A stretch of DNA of 64,000 bases from Sulfitobacter sabulilitoris. Its GTDB lineage: Bacteria > Pseudomonadota > Alphaproteobacteria > Rhodobacterales > Rhodobacteraceae. Location: NCBI RefSeq assembly GCF_005887615.1, contig NZ_VANS01000002.1, positions 372,001 through 436,000 on the forward strand, read 5' to 3'. Below the pieces are notes generated by a model that saw only the letters and a program-made list of their open reading frames with translations, made no database searches and was not told the DNA's origin. Numbering within the stretch: the first letter of the stretch is position 1; the number at the start of each line of letters is the position of its first letter. A program made the position numbers and the translations under genes. This document shows, in pieces, positions 16,868 to 28,495 of this stretch.

Positions 16868-17491
16868 ATGATGACGCGCGGTGGTGCCATGAAAGACCGG
16901 TCCGAGGGATCTGAACGCAAGTGCATCGTCACCGGCGACGTGCAACCAAAGTATGGTTTGGTGCGTTTCGTCGTCGGACCGGACGGGCAGGTCGTGCCGG
17001 ATGTCCTGGGCAAATTGCCCGGACGGGGCATTTACGTGGCGGCGGATCGTGCCGCGATAGACAAGGCAGCCAAGAAGGGGTTGTTCGCACGTGCGGCCAA
17101 GCAACCGGTGCAAACGCCCGAGGCCCTGTCGGACGAGGTTGAGCGGCAACTGGTACGGCGCGTGGTCGATCTGATCTCGCTCCAGCGCAAGGCGGGCAAG
17201 GCGGTCGCCGGGTATGAAAAGGTCAAGAGCTGGCTGCAGATGGAAGAGGCCGAAGTGCTGATCCAGGCCAGCGACGGATCGGGGCGCGGCAAGTCGAAGT
17301 TGAGCACGCCGCATTACGGATCTTACATCGGCTGGTTGACGGCGGATGAATTGGGTTTGGCATTCGGACGTCAAACTGTGATACATGGGGCGCTCGCCTC
17401 TGGTGGACTCACGCAACGTGTTGTAGAGGAAGCCCAAAGACTAAAGGGCGTGCGCATAACTGAGGGTGGCAACGGTCACCCGGAAAGATAG
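16868..17491 (+). CDS. ylxR: YlxR (DUF448) and L7Ae-like RNA-binding fusion protein
   Basis: A 207-residue protein. Residues about 15-90 form a YlxR domain with RKCIVTGDVQP and LPGRGIYVAADR. Residues about 105-195 resemble the L7Ae-like fold found as a separate YlxQ protein in Firmicutes (LQRKAGKAVAGYEKV, then an ASDGSGRGK segment). The protein probably binds RNA and may influence transcription or ribosome assembly. The gene sits between nusA (21-bp gap) and infB (9-bp gap). An alternative start is the third methionine, residue 8. Confidence 0.85.
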   Translation: MMTRGGAMKDRSEGSERKCIVTGDVQPKYGLVRFVVGPDGQVVPDVLGKLPGRGIYVAADRAAIDKAAKKGLFARAAKQPVQTPEALSDEVERQLVRRVVDLISLQRKAGKAVAGYEKVKSWLQMEEAEVLIQASDGSGRGKSKLSTPHYGSYIGWLTADELGLAFGRQTVIHGALASGGLTQRVVEEAQRLKGVRITEGGNGHPER

Positions 17492-17500
17492 ACGAGCTAC

Positions 17501-19987
<2,487 letters not shown>

Positions 19988-20007
19988 ATTTTCCTGACCG
20001 CAGGAAG

Positions 20008-20039
20008 AAAAGGGGACAGCAAGCTGCTGTCCCCTTTTT
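20008..20039. terminator. Rho-independent terminator after infB
   Basis: AAAAGGGGACAGCA pairs with TGCTGTCCCCTTTT around a short AGC loop, followed by T. The A run on the other side makes it usable in both directions; the small minus-strand gene stops exactly at its right edge. Confidence 0.92.
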
Positions 20040-20203
20040 CATATCGTCAGCATGCTGTCAGGATGTGGTTGACGTGCTGAAACGACCGGAGAGCCGGCAT
20101 AAACCGTCTGATCCACTTTCACGGCGATGCGCCCATCGGGCAGATCGCCCAGATATGTGCCTTGCACCGAAACGCAGCTTCCCAGTGTAATGGTTCTCAG
20201 CAT
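20039..20203 (-). CDS. Small protein of unknown function (54 aa)
   Basis: Reading the minus strand from ATG 20203 to TGA 20041-20039 gives 54 residues beginning MLRTITLGSC, with VQGTYLGDLPDGRIAVKV in the middle. A very strong purine-rich ribosome site (GGGGGAGGATGAGAC) directly precedes the ATG. The pattern of a short beta-rich core with LPDGRIAVKV looks like a small SH3-like or barrel fragment. I recall similar short ORFs next to infB in other Rhodobacteraceae but know no function. Its stop lies at the edge of the infB terminator. Confidence 0.65.
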   Translation of the reverse strand: MLRTITLGSCVSVQGTYLGDLPDGRIAVKVDQTVYAGSPVVSARQPHPDSMLTI

Positions 20204-20316
20204 GTCTCATCCTCCCCCGAGATAGTGACATGCCTACTGTTACGCGGGCGACATTCGCCTGTCACGTGTATTGTGCACGAAATCCCGCCACCATAACCTA
20301 AGTGCGGACACCCCGC

Positions 20317-20715
20317 TTACAGCCAATCGCGCAAAATCGGGATCAGCGGGATATCGGCCGCTGGCATGGGATAGTCACGCAACGCATTGGGCCGGACCCA
20401 TTTCAGGGACTGGTTTTCGCGCGACATCGGCGTTCCCTCCCATTTGCGACAGGCAAACAGTGGCATAAGCAGATGAAATTCGTCGTAGCTGTGGCTTGCG
20501 AATGTCAGTGGCGCAAGGCACGACGCCCAGGTGTTGATGCCCAGCTCTTCCTCAAGCTCGCGGATCAGGGCGGCTTCGGGGGTCTCGCCCGGTTCGACCT
20601 TGCCGCCGGGAAATTCCCAAAGCCCGGCCATCGATTTCCCCTCGGGCCGCTGCGCAAGCAGCACACGGCCATCCACGTCGATCAGGGCGACGGCAGACAC
20701 AAGAACGGTTTTCAT
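20317..20715 (-). CDS. mutT: 8-oxo-dGTP diphosphatase, MutT-type Nudix hydrolase
   Basis: A 132-residue Nudix enzyme that sanitises oxidised nucleotides. The Nudix box reads GG-KVEPGETPEAAL-I-RELEEELG at about residues 37-60, with all catalytic glutamates. LWEFPGGK precedes it, and EFHLLMPLFACRKWEG is typical of MutT. It lies 3 bp after argJ in a PPIase-argJ-mutT operon, an arrangement I know from related bacteria. Confidence 0.92.
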   Translation of the reverse strand: MKTVLVSAVALIDVDGRVLLAQRPEGKSMAGLWEFPGGKVEPGETPEAALIRELEEELGINTWASCLAPLTFASHSYDEFHLLMPLFACRKWEGTPMSRENQSLKWVRPNALRDYPMPAADIPLIPILRDWL

Positions 20716-20718
20716 GGC

Positions 20719-21945
20719 CTACGACCGATAATCGGCATTGATGTCGATGTACCCATGGGTCAGATCGCATGTCCAGACGGTGGCCTGCCCCGATCCGATT
20801 CCGATATCGACGCCAATCACCAGGTTTTGCGCTTTCATGTGGGCCGCGGCATCGTCTTCGTTGTAATTGGGGCTGCGCCAGCCGTTTTCCGCGACGACGA
20901 TATCGCCGAACCGGATCGACAGGGTGTCACGATCGGCGGCAGCGCCGGATTTTCCGACCGCCATGACGATCCGGCCCCAGTTGGCGTCCTCTCCGGCGAT
21001 CGCGGTCTTGACCAGCGGCGAGTTGGCGATCGACATTGCATGCGTATGTGCATCTTTGTCCGACGCGGCACCGGTGACTTGGATTTCAACGAACTTCGTC
21101 GCGCCCTCTCCATCGCGAACGACCTGATGGGCCAGATCGCGCATGACGTCGTGGACCGCTGTGGCAAAACCCGCGCTGCCGGTCACATCGACGCCAGAGG
21201 CGCCCGTGGCCGCCATAAGCAGAGTGTCGGATGTGGAGGTATCGCTATCGACCGTGATGCAGTTGAAGGTCCTGTCGGTGCCCGCGCTGACAATGGATTG
21301 CAGCTCGGTCTGGTCGATCCGGGCGTCGGTGAACAGATAGACCAGCATCGTGGCCATATCCGGCGCGATCATGCCCGAGCCCTTGGCGATCCCTGCGATA
21401 GAGACCGTCTTGCCGTCGATATCGACCGACGCCGCAGCGCCTTTGGGAAAGGTGTCGGTGGTCATGATAGCATGTGCGGCGGCTTCGATCCCGCCGGCAT
21501 CAAGCGCCGTGGTCAGGCCGGTCAGGCTTTCGGTGATCCGCTCGTACGGCAGCGGTTCGCCGATCACCCCGGTGGAGGATGTGAACACACGGTTTTGCGG
21601 CACGCCGCAGGCCTTGGACACAGCGGCGGTGATGGCGTCCACCGCCTGGACTCCGCCTTTGCCGGTGAACGCGTTGGAATTTCCCGAATTCACCAGAATG
21701 GCTGCCGCATCGTCCGATGGGCCGCCGATCTTGGCTTCGCAATCGAGCACCGGCGCGCTGCGGGTTGCGGACCGCGTAAACGTGCCCGCGATTGTCGTGC
21801 CGGGGATGAGATGCGCCAGCATGACGTCCGTGCGGCCCTGATACCGCACCCCCGCCGCAATCGTGGAAAAGGTCACGCCGTCGATCACCGGAAGATCCGG
21901 AAACCGCGCCGGCGCGAGCGGAGACAGGGCGGAGGTTTTTGCCAT
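20719..21945 (-). CDS. argJ: Bifunctional glutamate N-acetyltransferase / ornithine acetyltransferase
   Basis: This 408-residue enzyme makes N-acetylglutamate and recycles the acetyl group in arginine synthesis. The ATML sequence within GSGMIAPDMATMLVYLFTD contains the alanine-threonine bond where ArgJ self-cleaves, with threonine as the nucleophile. ILVNSGNSNAFTGKGG and NSPLVKTAIAGEDANWG are further signatures. The gene lies between the PPIase gene (5-bp gap) and mutT (3-bp gap). Confidence 0.96.
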   Translation of the reverse strand: MAKTSALSPLAPARFPDLPVIDGVTFSTIAAGVRYQGRTDVMLAHLIPGTTIAGTFTRSATRSAPVLDCEAKIGGPSDDAAAILVNSGNSNAFTGKGGVQAVDAITAAVSKACGVPQNRVFTSSTGVIGEPLPYERITESLTGLTTALDAGGIEAAAHAIMTTDTFPKGAAASVDIDGKTVSIAGIAKGSGMIAPDMATMLVYLFTDARIDQTELQSIVSAGTDRTFNCITVDSDTSTSDTLLMAATGASGVDVTGSAGFATAVHDVMRDLAHQVVRDGEGATKFVEIQVTGAASDKDAHTHAMSIANSPLVKTAIAGEDANWGRIVMAVGKSGAAADRDTLSIRFGDIVVAENGWRSPNYNEDDAAAHMKAQNLVIGVDIGIGSGQATVWTCDLTHGYIDINADYRS

Positions 21946-21950
21946 ATGCG

Positions 21951-22802
21951 TCAGTCCAGAAGATCGAGGTTCTTGAGCAGCGATTGGTCGATGCCTTCGG
22001 CGCCGCTGCGATCAACATCCGCCGCGGCTGTCACGGCGTCAATTGTTTCCTGAACGGCGGCCTTGCTGACCTCTCCCTCAAGCTCGGCGCGCACGGCGTC
22101 CAGCGCGGGCACATCGGCCTTGCGGGTTTCGTTCAGCTTGATCACATGCCAGCCGAACTGCGTCTCGACCGGATCAGATACCGTTCCCGGCTCCAGCGCG
22201 ATGGTCGCCGCCTCGAAGGAGGGCACCATCATGCCGGGACCGAACCACCCCAGCGACCCGCCGCCAGGCCCGGACGGACCGGTGGATTTGTCGCGGGCCA
22301 ATTGCGCGAAATCCGCCCCGCCGTCCAGTTCGGCCTTGATCGTCTTTGCCTCTTCCTCGCTTTCGACCAGGATATGCGACGCGTTGTATTCCTCTGTCGG
22401 TTCGGCTTCGGCATATTTCGCGTCATAGGCGGCCTTGATCGCCTCTTCGGTGACGGCGGATTTCAACGCGCTTTCCACAACCTCGCCGGCGATCAGGGAT
22501 CGACGTTCGTTTTCCAGCGACAGCGCGACACGCGGCGGCAGATCGCCGTCAAAGGATTGCGACAACGCGGTCTGCTGAACCAGTTGGTCGAGGATGCCTT
22601 TGAAGAGCACCTCGTCGGGCAGTTGCTGATACTGCTCGGGCAGGGTGGCACGGGCGATGATCATGTGCCCCAGCGTGATTTCGGTGCCGTTCACCGTGGC
22701 CACGACGGTCTGCGCATCGGGCGTTTCGTCCTGCGCGGCGACAGGGGTTGTCAGGCTGACGGCAAGCGCGGCACAGGCGAGAATCTTGAGGTGTTTATGC
22801 AT
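21951..22802 (-). CDS. Periplasmic parvulin-type peptidyl-prolyl isomerase
   Basis: A 283-residue exported foldase. The signal peptide ends at TTPVAAQ. The N-terminal region (about 25-130) is a SurA/PrsA-like helical chaperone part, followed by a parvulin domain at about 135-235 with ASHILVESEEEA, GPGGGSLGWFGPG and TQFGWHVIKL. It probably helps fold outer-membrane or periplasmic proteins. It is the first gene of the PPIase-argJ-mutT operon and diverges from secA. Confidence 0.9.
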   Translation of the reverse strand: MHKHLKILACAALAVSLTTPVAAQDETPDAQTVVATVNGTEITLGHMIIARATLPEQYQQLPDEVLFKGILDQLVQQTALSQSFDGDLPPRVALSLENERRSLIAGEVVESALKSAVTEEAIKAAYDAKYAEAEPTEEYNASHILVESEEEAKTIKAELDGGADFAQLARDKSTGPSGPGGGSLGWFGPGMMVPSFEAATIALEPGTVSDPVETQFGWHVIKLNETRKADVPALDAVRAELEGEVSKAAVQETIDAVTAAADVDRSGAEGIDQSLLKNLDLLD

Positions 22803-22840
22803 GAATCGGTCCTATGGGTTGGTCACGACGGGGCGCAACA

Positions 22841-22869
22841 TTGACACGGTATGACGCGGACCTTACATC
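22841..22869 (+). promoter_or_regulatory. Candidate secA promoter
   Basis: A perfect TTGACA (22841-22846) is followed after 17 bp by a weak TACATC (22864-22869), about 105 bp upstream of the secA start. Confidence 0.4.
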
Positions 22870-22974
22870 GCCCTATGGGCGCGGCGAGGGCCGGTGTTCC
22901 CACTCTACTTATGGGCTGTGTCCGATACGGGCAAGCAGATCGGCCCAATCAACTAATCTTCGGCTGGAGAACGC

Positions 22975-25671
22975 ATGCTGGGTATCGGAACAATCGCCAA
23001 AAAGGTCTTTGGGACACCAAACGATCGCAAGATAAAGGCGACCCGCCCGTTGATCGACCAGATCAATGCGCTTGAGCCCGATTTCGAGGCACTCAGCGAC
23101 GAGGGGCTGAAGGAAAAGACGGAAGAGTTCAAGCGCCGCGCCATAGACGGAGAGGCGCTGGACGATCTTTTGCCGGAAGCCTTTGCCAACTGCCGCGAAG
23201 CCGCGCGCCGCGCGCTTGGCCTGCGCGCCTTCGACACGCAGCTCATGGGGGCGATCTTTTTGCACCAGGGCAACATTGCCGAGCAAAAGACCGGTGAGGG
23301 AAAGACCCTGACCGCGACGTTTGCCGCGTATCTCAACGCGTTGACCGGCAAGGGTGTGCACATCGTCACCGTCAACGAATACCTGGCGAAACGCGATGCG
23401 GATTGGATGGGCAAGGTGTTCGCGACGCTTGGCCTTACGACCGGCGTCGCCTGGAGCGGGCAAACCGAAGACGACAAGCGCGCGGCTTATGCCTGTGACA
23501 TCACATACGCCACCAACAACGAACTTGGCTTTGACTATCTGCGCGACAACATGAAGTCCGAATTGAGCCAGATTTTTCACCGCTATCACAACTTTGCCAT
23601 CGTCGACGAAGTCGACAGCATCCTGATCGACGAGGCGCGCACGCCGCTTATCATCTCGGGTCCGTCCACCGACCGGTCCGATATGTATCTGACCATCGAC
23701 AAGCTGATCCCCGAACTTTCCGAAGACCACTTCGAACTCGACGAGAAAACCCGAAACGTGACCTTTACCGAAGAGGGAAACGAATACCTCGAAGATCTTT
23801 TGCGGGCGCACGGGCTGCTGGAAGAGGGTGCGTCGCTTTACGATCCCGAAAGCACGACCATCGTTCACCACATCAACCAGGGCCTGCGGGCGCATAAACT
23901 GTTTCTGCGCGACAAGGACTATATCGTACGCGACGGCGAGGTGATGCTGATCGACGAATTCACCGGCCGCATGATGGCGGGCCGGCGGTTGTCCGACGGC
24001 CTGCACCAGGCGATCGAGGCCAAGGAGGGGCTTGATATCAAGCCCGAGAACGTCACCCTCGCATCGGTGACATTCCAGAACTATTTCCGCCTTTACGACA
24101 AGCTGGCGGGCATGACCGGCACCGCACTGACCGAGGCCGAGGAATTTGGCCAGATCTATGGTCTTGGCGTGATCGAGGTGCCGACCAACCGCCCCATCGC
24201 GCGTGTCGACGAAGACGATCAGGTGTACCGCACCGCGCGCGAGAAATACGAGGCGATGATCGTCCAGATCAAGAAAAGCCACGAAAAGGGGCAGCCTGCG
24301 TTGGTGGGCACCACGTCCATCGAGAAGTCGGAGATGCTCAGCAAGATGCTGGCCGCCGAAGGTATTCCGCACAATGTTCTGAACGCGCGCCAGCACGAAC
24401 AGGAAGCGCAGATCGTCGCCGATGCCGGCAAGCTGGGCGCGGTGACCATCGCGACCAATATGGCCGGGCGCGGCACCGACATCCAACTGGGCGGCAACGT
24501 CGATCTTCAGGTGCTCGAGGCGCTGGACAAGAACCCCGATGCCGACCCCAAGGCGCTGCGCGCCCAGATCGAGGCGGAGCATGCGGAAGAGAAGCAAAAG
24601 GTGATCGAGGCGGGCGGCTTGTACGTTCTGGCCTCCGAGCGTCACGAGAGCCGCCGGATCGACAACCAGTTGCGCGGTCGTTCCGGCCGTCAGGGCGATC
24701 CGGGCCGGTCGTCCTTCTACCTGAGCCTCGAGGACGATCTGATGCGCATTTTCGGGTCAGACAGGCTGGAAAAGGTGTTGACGACGCTTGGCCTCAAGGA
24801 AGGCGAAGCGATCGTTCACCCCTGGGTCAACAAGTCGCTCGAACGCGCGCAGGCCAAGGTCGAAGGCCGAAACTTCGATATCCGCAAGCAGCTTTTGAAA
24901 TTCGACGACGTGATGAACGAACAGCGCAAGGTGGTGTTTTCCCAGCGGCGCGACATCATGGAAGCCGCGGACCTTAACGAGATCGTCACCGACATGCGTC
25001 ATCAGGTCATCGACGACATGATCGACACCTACATGCCACCCAACACCTATGCCGACCAATGGGATACCGAAGGCATGTATGCCGCCGTGATCGAGCAGCT
25101 TGGCGTCGATGTTCCGGTGATGCAGTGGGCGCAGGAGGAAGGCGTCGACGAAGACGTGATGCGTGAGCGCCTGATCGAGGCGACAGACAAGATGATGGCG
25201 GAGAAAACCGAGGCCTTCGGCGCCGAAAACATGCGAAACATCGAAAAGCAGATGCTGTTGCAGGCAATCGACGGCAAGTGGCGTGATCACTTGCTGACGC
25301 TTGAGCATTTGCGGTCGGTGGTCGGTTTCCGCGGTTACGCGCAACGCGACCCTCTGAACGAATACAAGAACGAATCCTTCCAGTTGTTCGAGACGATGCT
25401 CGACAGTCTGCGCGAGGACGTCACCCAGAAGTTGTCACAGATCCGTCCTATGACCGAGGACGAGCGCCGGCAGATGATCGACGAGATGAAAGCCCAGCAA
25501 GCCAAGATGCAGGAAGCCGCGCAGGCGGCGACCTCGCCCGACGAGGTATCGGAAGACGCAGTTGCGGGCTTTGATGAAAATGATCCGGCGACATGGGGCA
25601 ACCCGGGCCGAAACGATTCCTGTCCCTGCGGATCGGGCAAAAAATTCAAGCACTGCCACGGACGGCTGTAA
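22975..25671 (+). CDS. secA: Preprotein translocase ATPase SecA
   Basis: An 898-residue motor that drives proteins through SecYEG. Walker A lies in [17 protein letters not shown], the DEAD-like box in [15 protein letters not shown], and helicase motifs include [14 protein letters not shown] and [11 protein letters not shown]. The C-terminus carries the zinc motif [13 protein letters not shown], which binds SecB. The two genes downstream encode exported proteins, but they are more than 250 bp away. Confidence 0.98.
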   Translation: MLGIGTIAKKVFGTPNDRKIKATRPLIDQINALEPDFEALSDEGLKEKTEEFKRRAIDGEALDDLLPEAFANCREAARRALGLRAFDTQLMGAIFLHQGNIAEQKTGEGKTLTATFAAYLNALTGKGVHIVTVNEYLAKRDADWMGKVFATLGLTTGVAWSGQTEDDKRAAYACDITYATNNELGFDYLRDNMKSELSQIFHRYHNFAIVDEVDSILIDEARTPLIISGPSTDRSDMYLTIDKLIPELSEDHFELDEKTRNVTFTEEGNEYLEDLLRAHGLLEEGASLYDPESTTIVHHINQGLRAHKLFLRDKDYIVRDGEVMLIDEFTGRMMAGRRLSDGLHQAIEAKEGLDIKPENVTLASVTFQNYFRLYDKLAGMTGTALTEAEEFGQIYGLGVIEVPTNRPIARVDEDDQVYRTAREKYEAMIVQIKKSHEKGQPALVGTTSIEKSEMLSKMLAAEGIPHNVLNARQHEQEAQIVADAGKLGAVTIATNMAGRGTDIQLGGNVDLQVLEALDKNPDADPKALRAQIEAEHAEEKQKVIEAGGLYVLASERHESRRIDNQLRGRSGRQGDPGRSSFYLSLEDDLMRIFGSDRLEKVLTTLGLKEGEAIVHPWVNKSLERAQAKVEGRNFDIRKQLLKFDDVMNEQRKVVFSQRRDIMEAADLNEIVTDMRHQVIDDMIDTYMPPNTYADQWDTEGMYAAVIEQLGVDVPVMQWAQEEGVDEDVMRERLIEATDKMMAEKTEAFGAENMRNIEKQMLLQAIDGKWRDHLLTLEHLRSVVGFRGYAQRDPLNEYKNESFQLFETMLDSLREDVTQKLSQIRPMTEDERRQMIDEMKAQQAKMQEAAQAATSPDEVSEDAVAGFDENDPATWGNPGRNDSCPCGSGKKFKHCHGRL

Positions 25672-25875
25672 CGCCGATCCGGGCGACCTCGCGGTGTTTC
25701 TCGCTCGTCCCACGACCTGATTGGGGCAGTCCCGACGCCGCGGTTTTCGCGACAGGGTAGCGTGTTCATTGGCAAATCTTCGCGCGGCCGGTCGCCCGGG
25801 GATGTGTCAACAACAAGGCGCTGCCCGGTTCTTGCCCGAAAGACTCCCCCCGTTCGCCACATCCCGGCCCCGATT

Positions 25876-25903
25876 CATTGCGACAGGTTAGCTTGACGCA
25901 ATG
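25876..25903. repeat. Inverted repeat upstream of the exported unknown gene
   Basis: CATTGCG (25876-25882) and CGCAATG (25897-25903) are perfect inverted copies separated by 14 bp, ending 19 bp before the ATG at 25923. It could be an operator or an mRNA hairpin near the ribosome site. The rest of the 251-bp interval after secA shows no gene or obvious promoter. Confidence 0.5.
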
Positions 25904-25922
25904 CGTGGAAGGAACGGGATCA

Positions 25923-26915
25923 ATGTCACATCGCAAGGAAATCCTGACGGCTGCCGGCACGTTGGCCTGTGCCATCGGGATCGGTTTCGTGATGCAAAGC
26001 GGAGATGCCGCCAACAGCCGATATGGGTCTGACGCCACCGCGATAGCGGTATCGCCGGCGAACGCGCCTGTTCTGTTGCAAGGCGAAGCGATGCTCGAAG
26101 TCGAAGGCATCACGCTGACCTCTGCCGGAGTGCAGGGGGTATCGGAATTGCCGGTGTTCGACGATCCGGTCAAAACCGTGGCAGCGCCCTCCAGCCGATT
26201 GCCCGCACCCGATGTTCCAGAGCGTGCCCCGTCACCCGATTGCCAGGTCAGCGCAACAGCAGATGTCGCCGAGGCGGCAATGGTCGATCTGGTGCTGTCC
26301 GCGCCATGCCTGCCGAACGAACGCGTCACCGTCCATCACAGTGGCATGATGTTCACCGAAACGACTTCTGCCAACGGCAAGATGACGGCAAAGGTTCCCG
26401 CGCTCGACAAGGACGCGGTTTTTGTCATGGCGTTCTCGAACGGTGATGGTGCCGTGGCACAGGCCTCGGTTGATACCCTCGCGCTTTTCAATCGTGTTGT
26501 GTTGCAATGGAAGGGCGATAGCGGGTTTCAAATTCATGCACGCGAATTCGGCGCCGGCTACGGCGACAAAGGGCATGTCTGGTCCGGTGCGGATGGCAAA
26601 GCCGACTCCATCATCAATGGTGAAACCGGGTTCCTGACCCAGCATGGCGATATGTCCGCGCCCGATCCCCTGCTTGCCGAGGTCTACAGCTTTCCGATTG
26701 CGGCCAATACATCCTTTGGCACCGTCGAACTGAGCGTCGAGGCAGAGGTGACGCCCGGAAACTGCGGTCAGGAAATCGAAGCGCAGTCGCTTGAGCTGCG
26801 CAGTGACAGCATCAGGACGCAGGATCTGATCTTGTCGGTGCCCGATTGCGATGCGATCGGGAACTTTCTGGTGTTGAATAATCTGCTCCAAGACCTGAAA
26901 GTCGCCGGCAACTAA
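25923..26915 (+). CDS. Exported protein of unknown function
   Basis: A 330-residue protein with an N-terminal hydrophobic segment (AAGTLACAIGIGFVM) that could be a signal peptide or anchor. The mature part has no enzyme motif I recognise. Cysteines occur in the PDCQVS, APCLPNE, GNCGQE and VPDCDA contexts, so disulfides are likely. The middle shows beta-rich, carbohydrate-binding-like segments (TVHHSGMMFTETT). I recall homologues in Rhodobacteraceae sometimes called translocase, probably only because of the nearby secA. The gene is followed after 20 bp by the solute-binding/OmpA fusion, so the two are probably co-expressed and may act together at the envelope. Confidence 0.7.
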   Translation: MSHRKEILTAAGTLACAIGIGFVMQSGDAANSRYGSDATAIAVSPANAPVLLQGEAMLEVEGITLTSAGVQGVSELPVFDDPVKTVAAPSSRLPAPDVPERAPSPDCQVSATADVAEAAMVDLVLSAPCLPNERVTVHHSGMMFTETTSANGKMTAKVPALDKDAVFVMAFSNGDGAVAQASVDTLALFNRVVLQWKGDSGFQIHAREFGAGYGDKGHVWSGADGKADSIINGETGFLTQHGDMSAPDPLLAEVYSFPIAANTSFGTVELSVEAEVTPGNCGQEIEAQSLELRSDSIRTQDLILSVPDCDAIGNFLVLNNLLQDLKVAGN

Positions 26916-26935
26916 CGCCGGGTCGAGGTCTCCTT

Positions 26936-28495
26936 ATGAGCTTGAAACGTGCGGCGGTTTTCGTCGCACTTTTTCTTTTTGCGGGCTGGCGCGTGGCGCT
27001 GGCACAGGATGTCACCCTGACGTCGCGTGACGGGCGTGTCGAACTCAATGGCACGCTTTTGGGGTTCGACGGCGAATTCTATAGGGTCGAGACGCTTTAT
27101 GGCGAGTTGACGGTCGACGGGTCCGGCGTTCTTTGCGAGGGCCCCGGTTGCCCTGATCTCGTTGATTTCGTGGCAGATGTGGCGTTGTCCGGGTCGGCCA
27201 CGATGGGCGCGGTTCTGATGCCCGCCCTGGTCGAAGGGTTTGCCCAGCGCAACGGTTATGTCGTGGCCCGCGAGCCCGTGGATGCCACGCATTTCACCTA
27301 TACCCTGACCGACAAGCGCACCGGCAAGATGGCCGCCCGATTTCGGTTTCGCGTCACGAACACCGACGAGGGATTTGCCGATCTGCTGGTCAACGAGGCG
27401 GATCTCGTGATGGCCCTGCGGGAAATCCGGCCCGAAGAACGCGCCCGCGCCCGCGATGCGGGAATGGGGGACCTGACCGGCAGCAACCGAAGCCGGGTTC
27501 TGGCCCTTGATGCGATGGTGCCGATCGTGTCCCCCGGCAACCCCGTGCGGTCTATTTCGCCGCTGGATCTGGCGCGCGTCTTTGCCGGGGACATCGACAA
27601 TTGGACCGATCTGGGCGGTCCCGACGCTCCGATCACGCGGCATGCGCCCGATGCCGGGTCCGGACTGGGGCAGGCGCTGGTCGATCAGGTGCTGACGCCG
27701 GCCAAGCTGGCCCTGACAAGCGACATCATTTCGCATCGGACCGGACCGGCGGTGGCGGATGCTGTGGCCAAGGACCCCTTTGCGATTGGGCTGGCAAGTT
27801 ATGCCGAGACCGGAAATGCGTCGGTTCTGACACTGACCGGGAACTGCACGTTTTCGATGATGGCATCCCGGCGCAGCATCAAGACAGAGGACTATCCTTT
27901 GACCGCGCCGATGTTTCTGTATCTGCCGGCACGGCGATTGCCGGCGATTGCCCGCGAATTTCTGGCCTATACGCGCGATCCCTCGGCCCAGATCGTTATC
28001 CGGCGCGCCGGGTTCGTCGATCAGGCCCCCGAAGAAGTGCCGGTGGATGAGCAGGGCAACCGCTTTGCCAACGCGATCACCGCGGCGGGGGTCGAGACCA
28101 CGCTGGAGGAATTGCAGCGCATGACGGCCACGCTGACACCGATGGCGCGGCTGACGACATCGTTCCGGTTCGAGGCGGGATCGATCAGGCTGGATGCGCA
28201 ATCGCGGTCCAACGTGCAGCAATTGGCCCGCGCGTTGGAGCAGGGGCGGTACGACGCGCGGCGTATCCTGTTCGTCGGTTTCAGCGATGGTGAAGGTCCG
28301 GCGGATGCCAACCGTGACATTGCCCTGCGCCGCGCCGAGGCGGTTCAGCGCGCAGTCGTGCGCGCCGCGGAAGCCGCCAATCTGGACCGTGTGAAGCTTG
28401 AGACGGATGCCTTTGGCGAAGCGATGCCGATGGCCTGCGACGACAGCGCATGGGGCCGTCAGGCCAATCGCCGGGTCGAGGTCTGGGTGCGCTAA
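26936..28495 (+). CDS. PstS-like solute-binding domain fused to a C-terminal OmpA domain
   Basis: A 519-residue envelope protein. A signal peptide ends around ALAQ (residue 24). Residues about 25-75 form a short domain (LTSRDGRVELNGTLLGF). A phosphate-binding-protein-like domain spans about 80-350, with SGSATMGAVLMPALVEGF, ISPLDLARVFAGDI and DAGSGLGQALVDQVL. An OmpA peptidoglycan-binding domain occupies about 400-519 (FEAGSIRLDAQSRSNV, NRDIALRRAEAV). It is probably a peptidoglycan-tethered binding protein; the ligand is unknown. No Pst permease genes are near. Its last codon overlaps the convergent radC gene by 4 bp. Confidence 0.8.
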   Translation: MSLKRAAVFVALFLFAGWRVALAQDVTLTSRDGRVELNGTLLGFDGEFYRVETLYGELTVDGSGVLCEGPGCPDLVDFVADVALSGSATMGAVLMPALVEGFAQRNGYVVAREPVDATHFTYTLTDKRTGKMAARFRFRVTNTDEGFADLLVNEADLVMALREIRPEERARARDAGMGDLTGSNRSRVLALDAMVPIVSPGNPVRSISPLDLARVFAGDIDNWTDLGGPDAPITRHAPDAGSGLGQALVDQVLTPAKLALTSDIISHRTGPAVADAVAKDPFAIGLASYAETGNASVLTLTGNCTFSMMASRRSIKTEDYPLTAPMFLYLPARRLPAIAREFLAYTRDPSAQIVIRRAGFVDQAPEEVPVDEQGNRFANAITAAGVETTLEELQRMTATLTPMARLTTSFRFEAGSIRLDAQSRSNVQQLARALEQGRYDARRILFVGFSDGEGPADANRDIALRRAEAVQRAVVRAAEAANLDRVKLETDAFGEAMPMACDDSAWGRQANRRVEVWVR

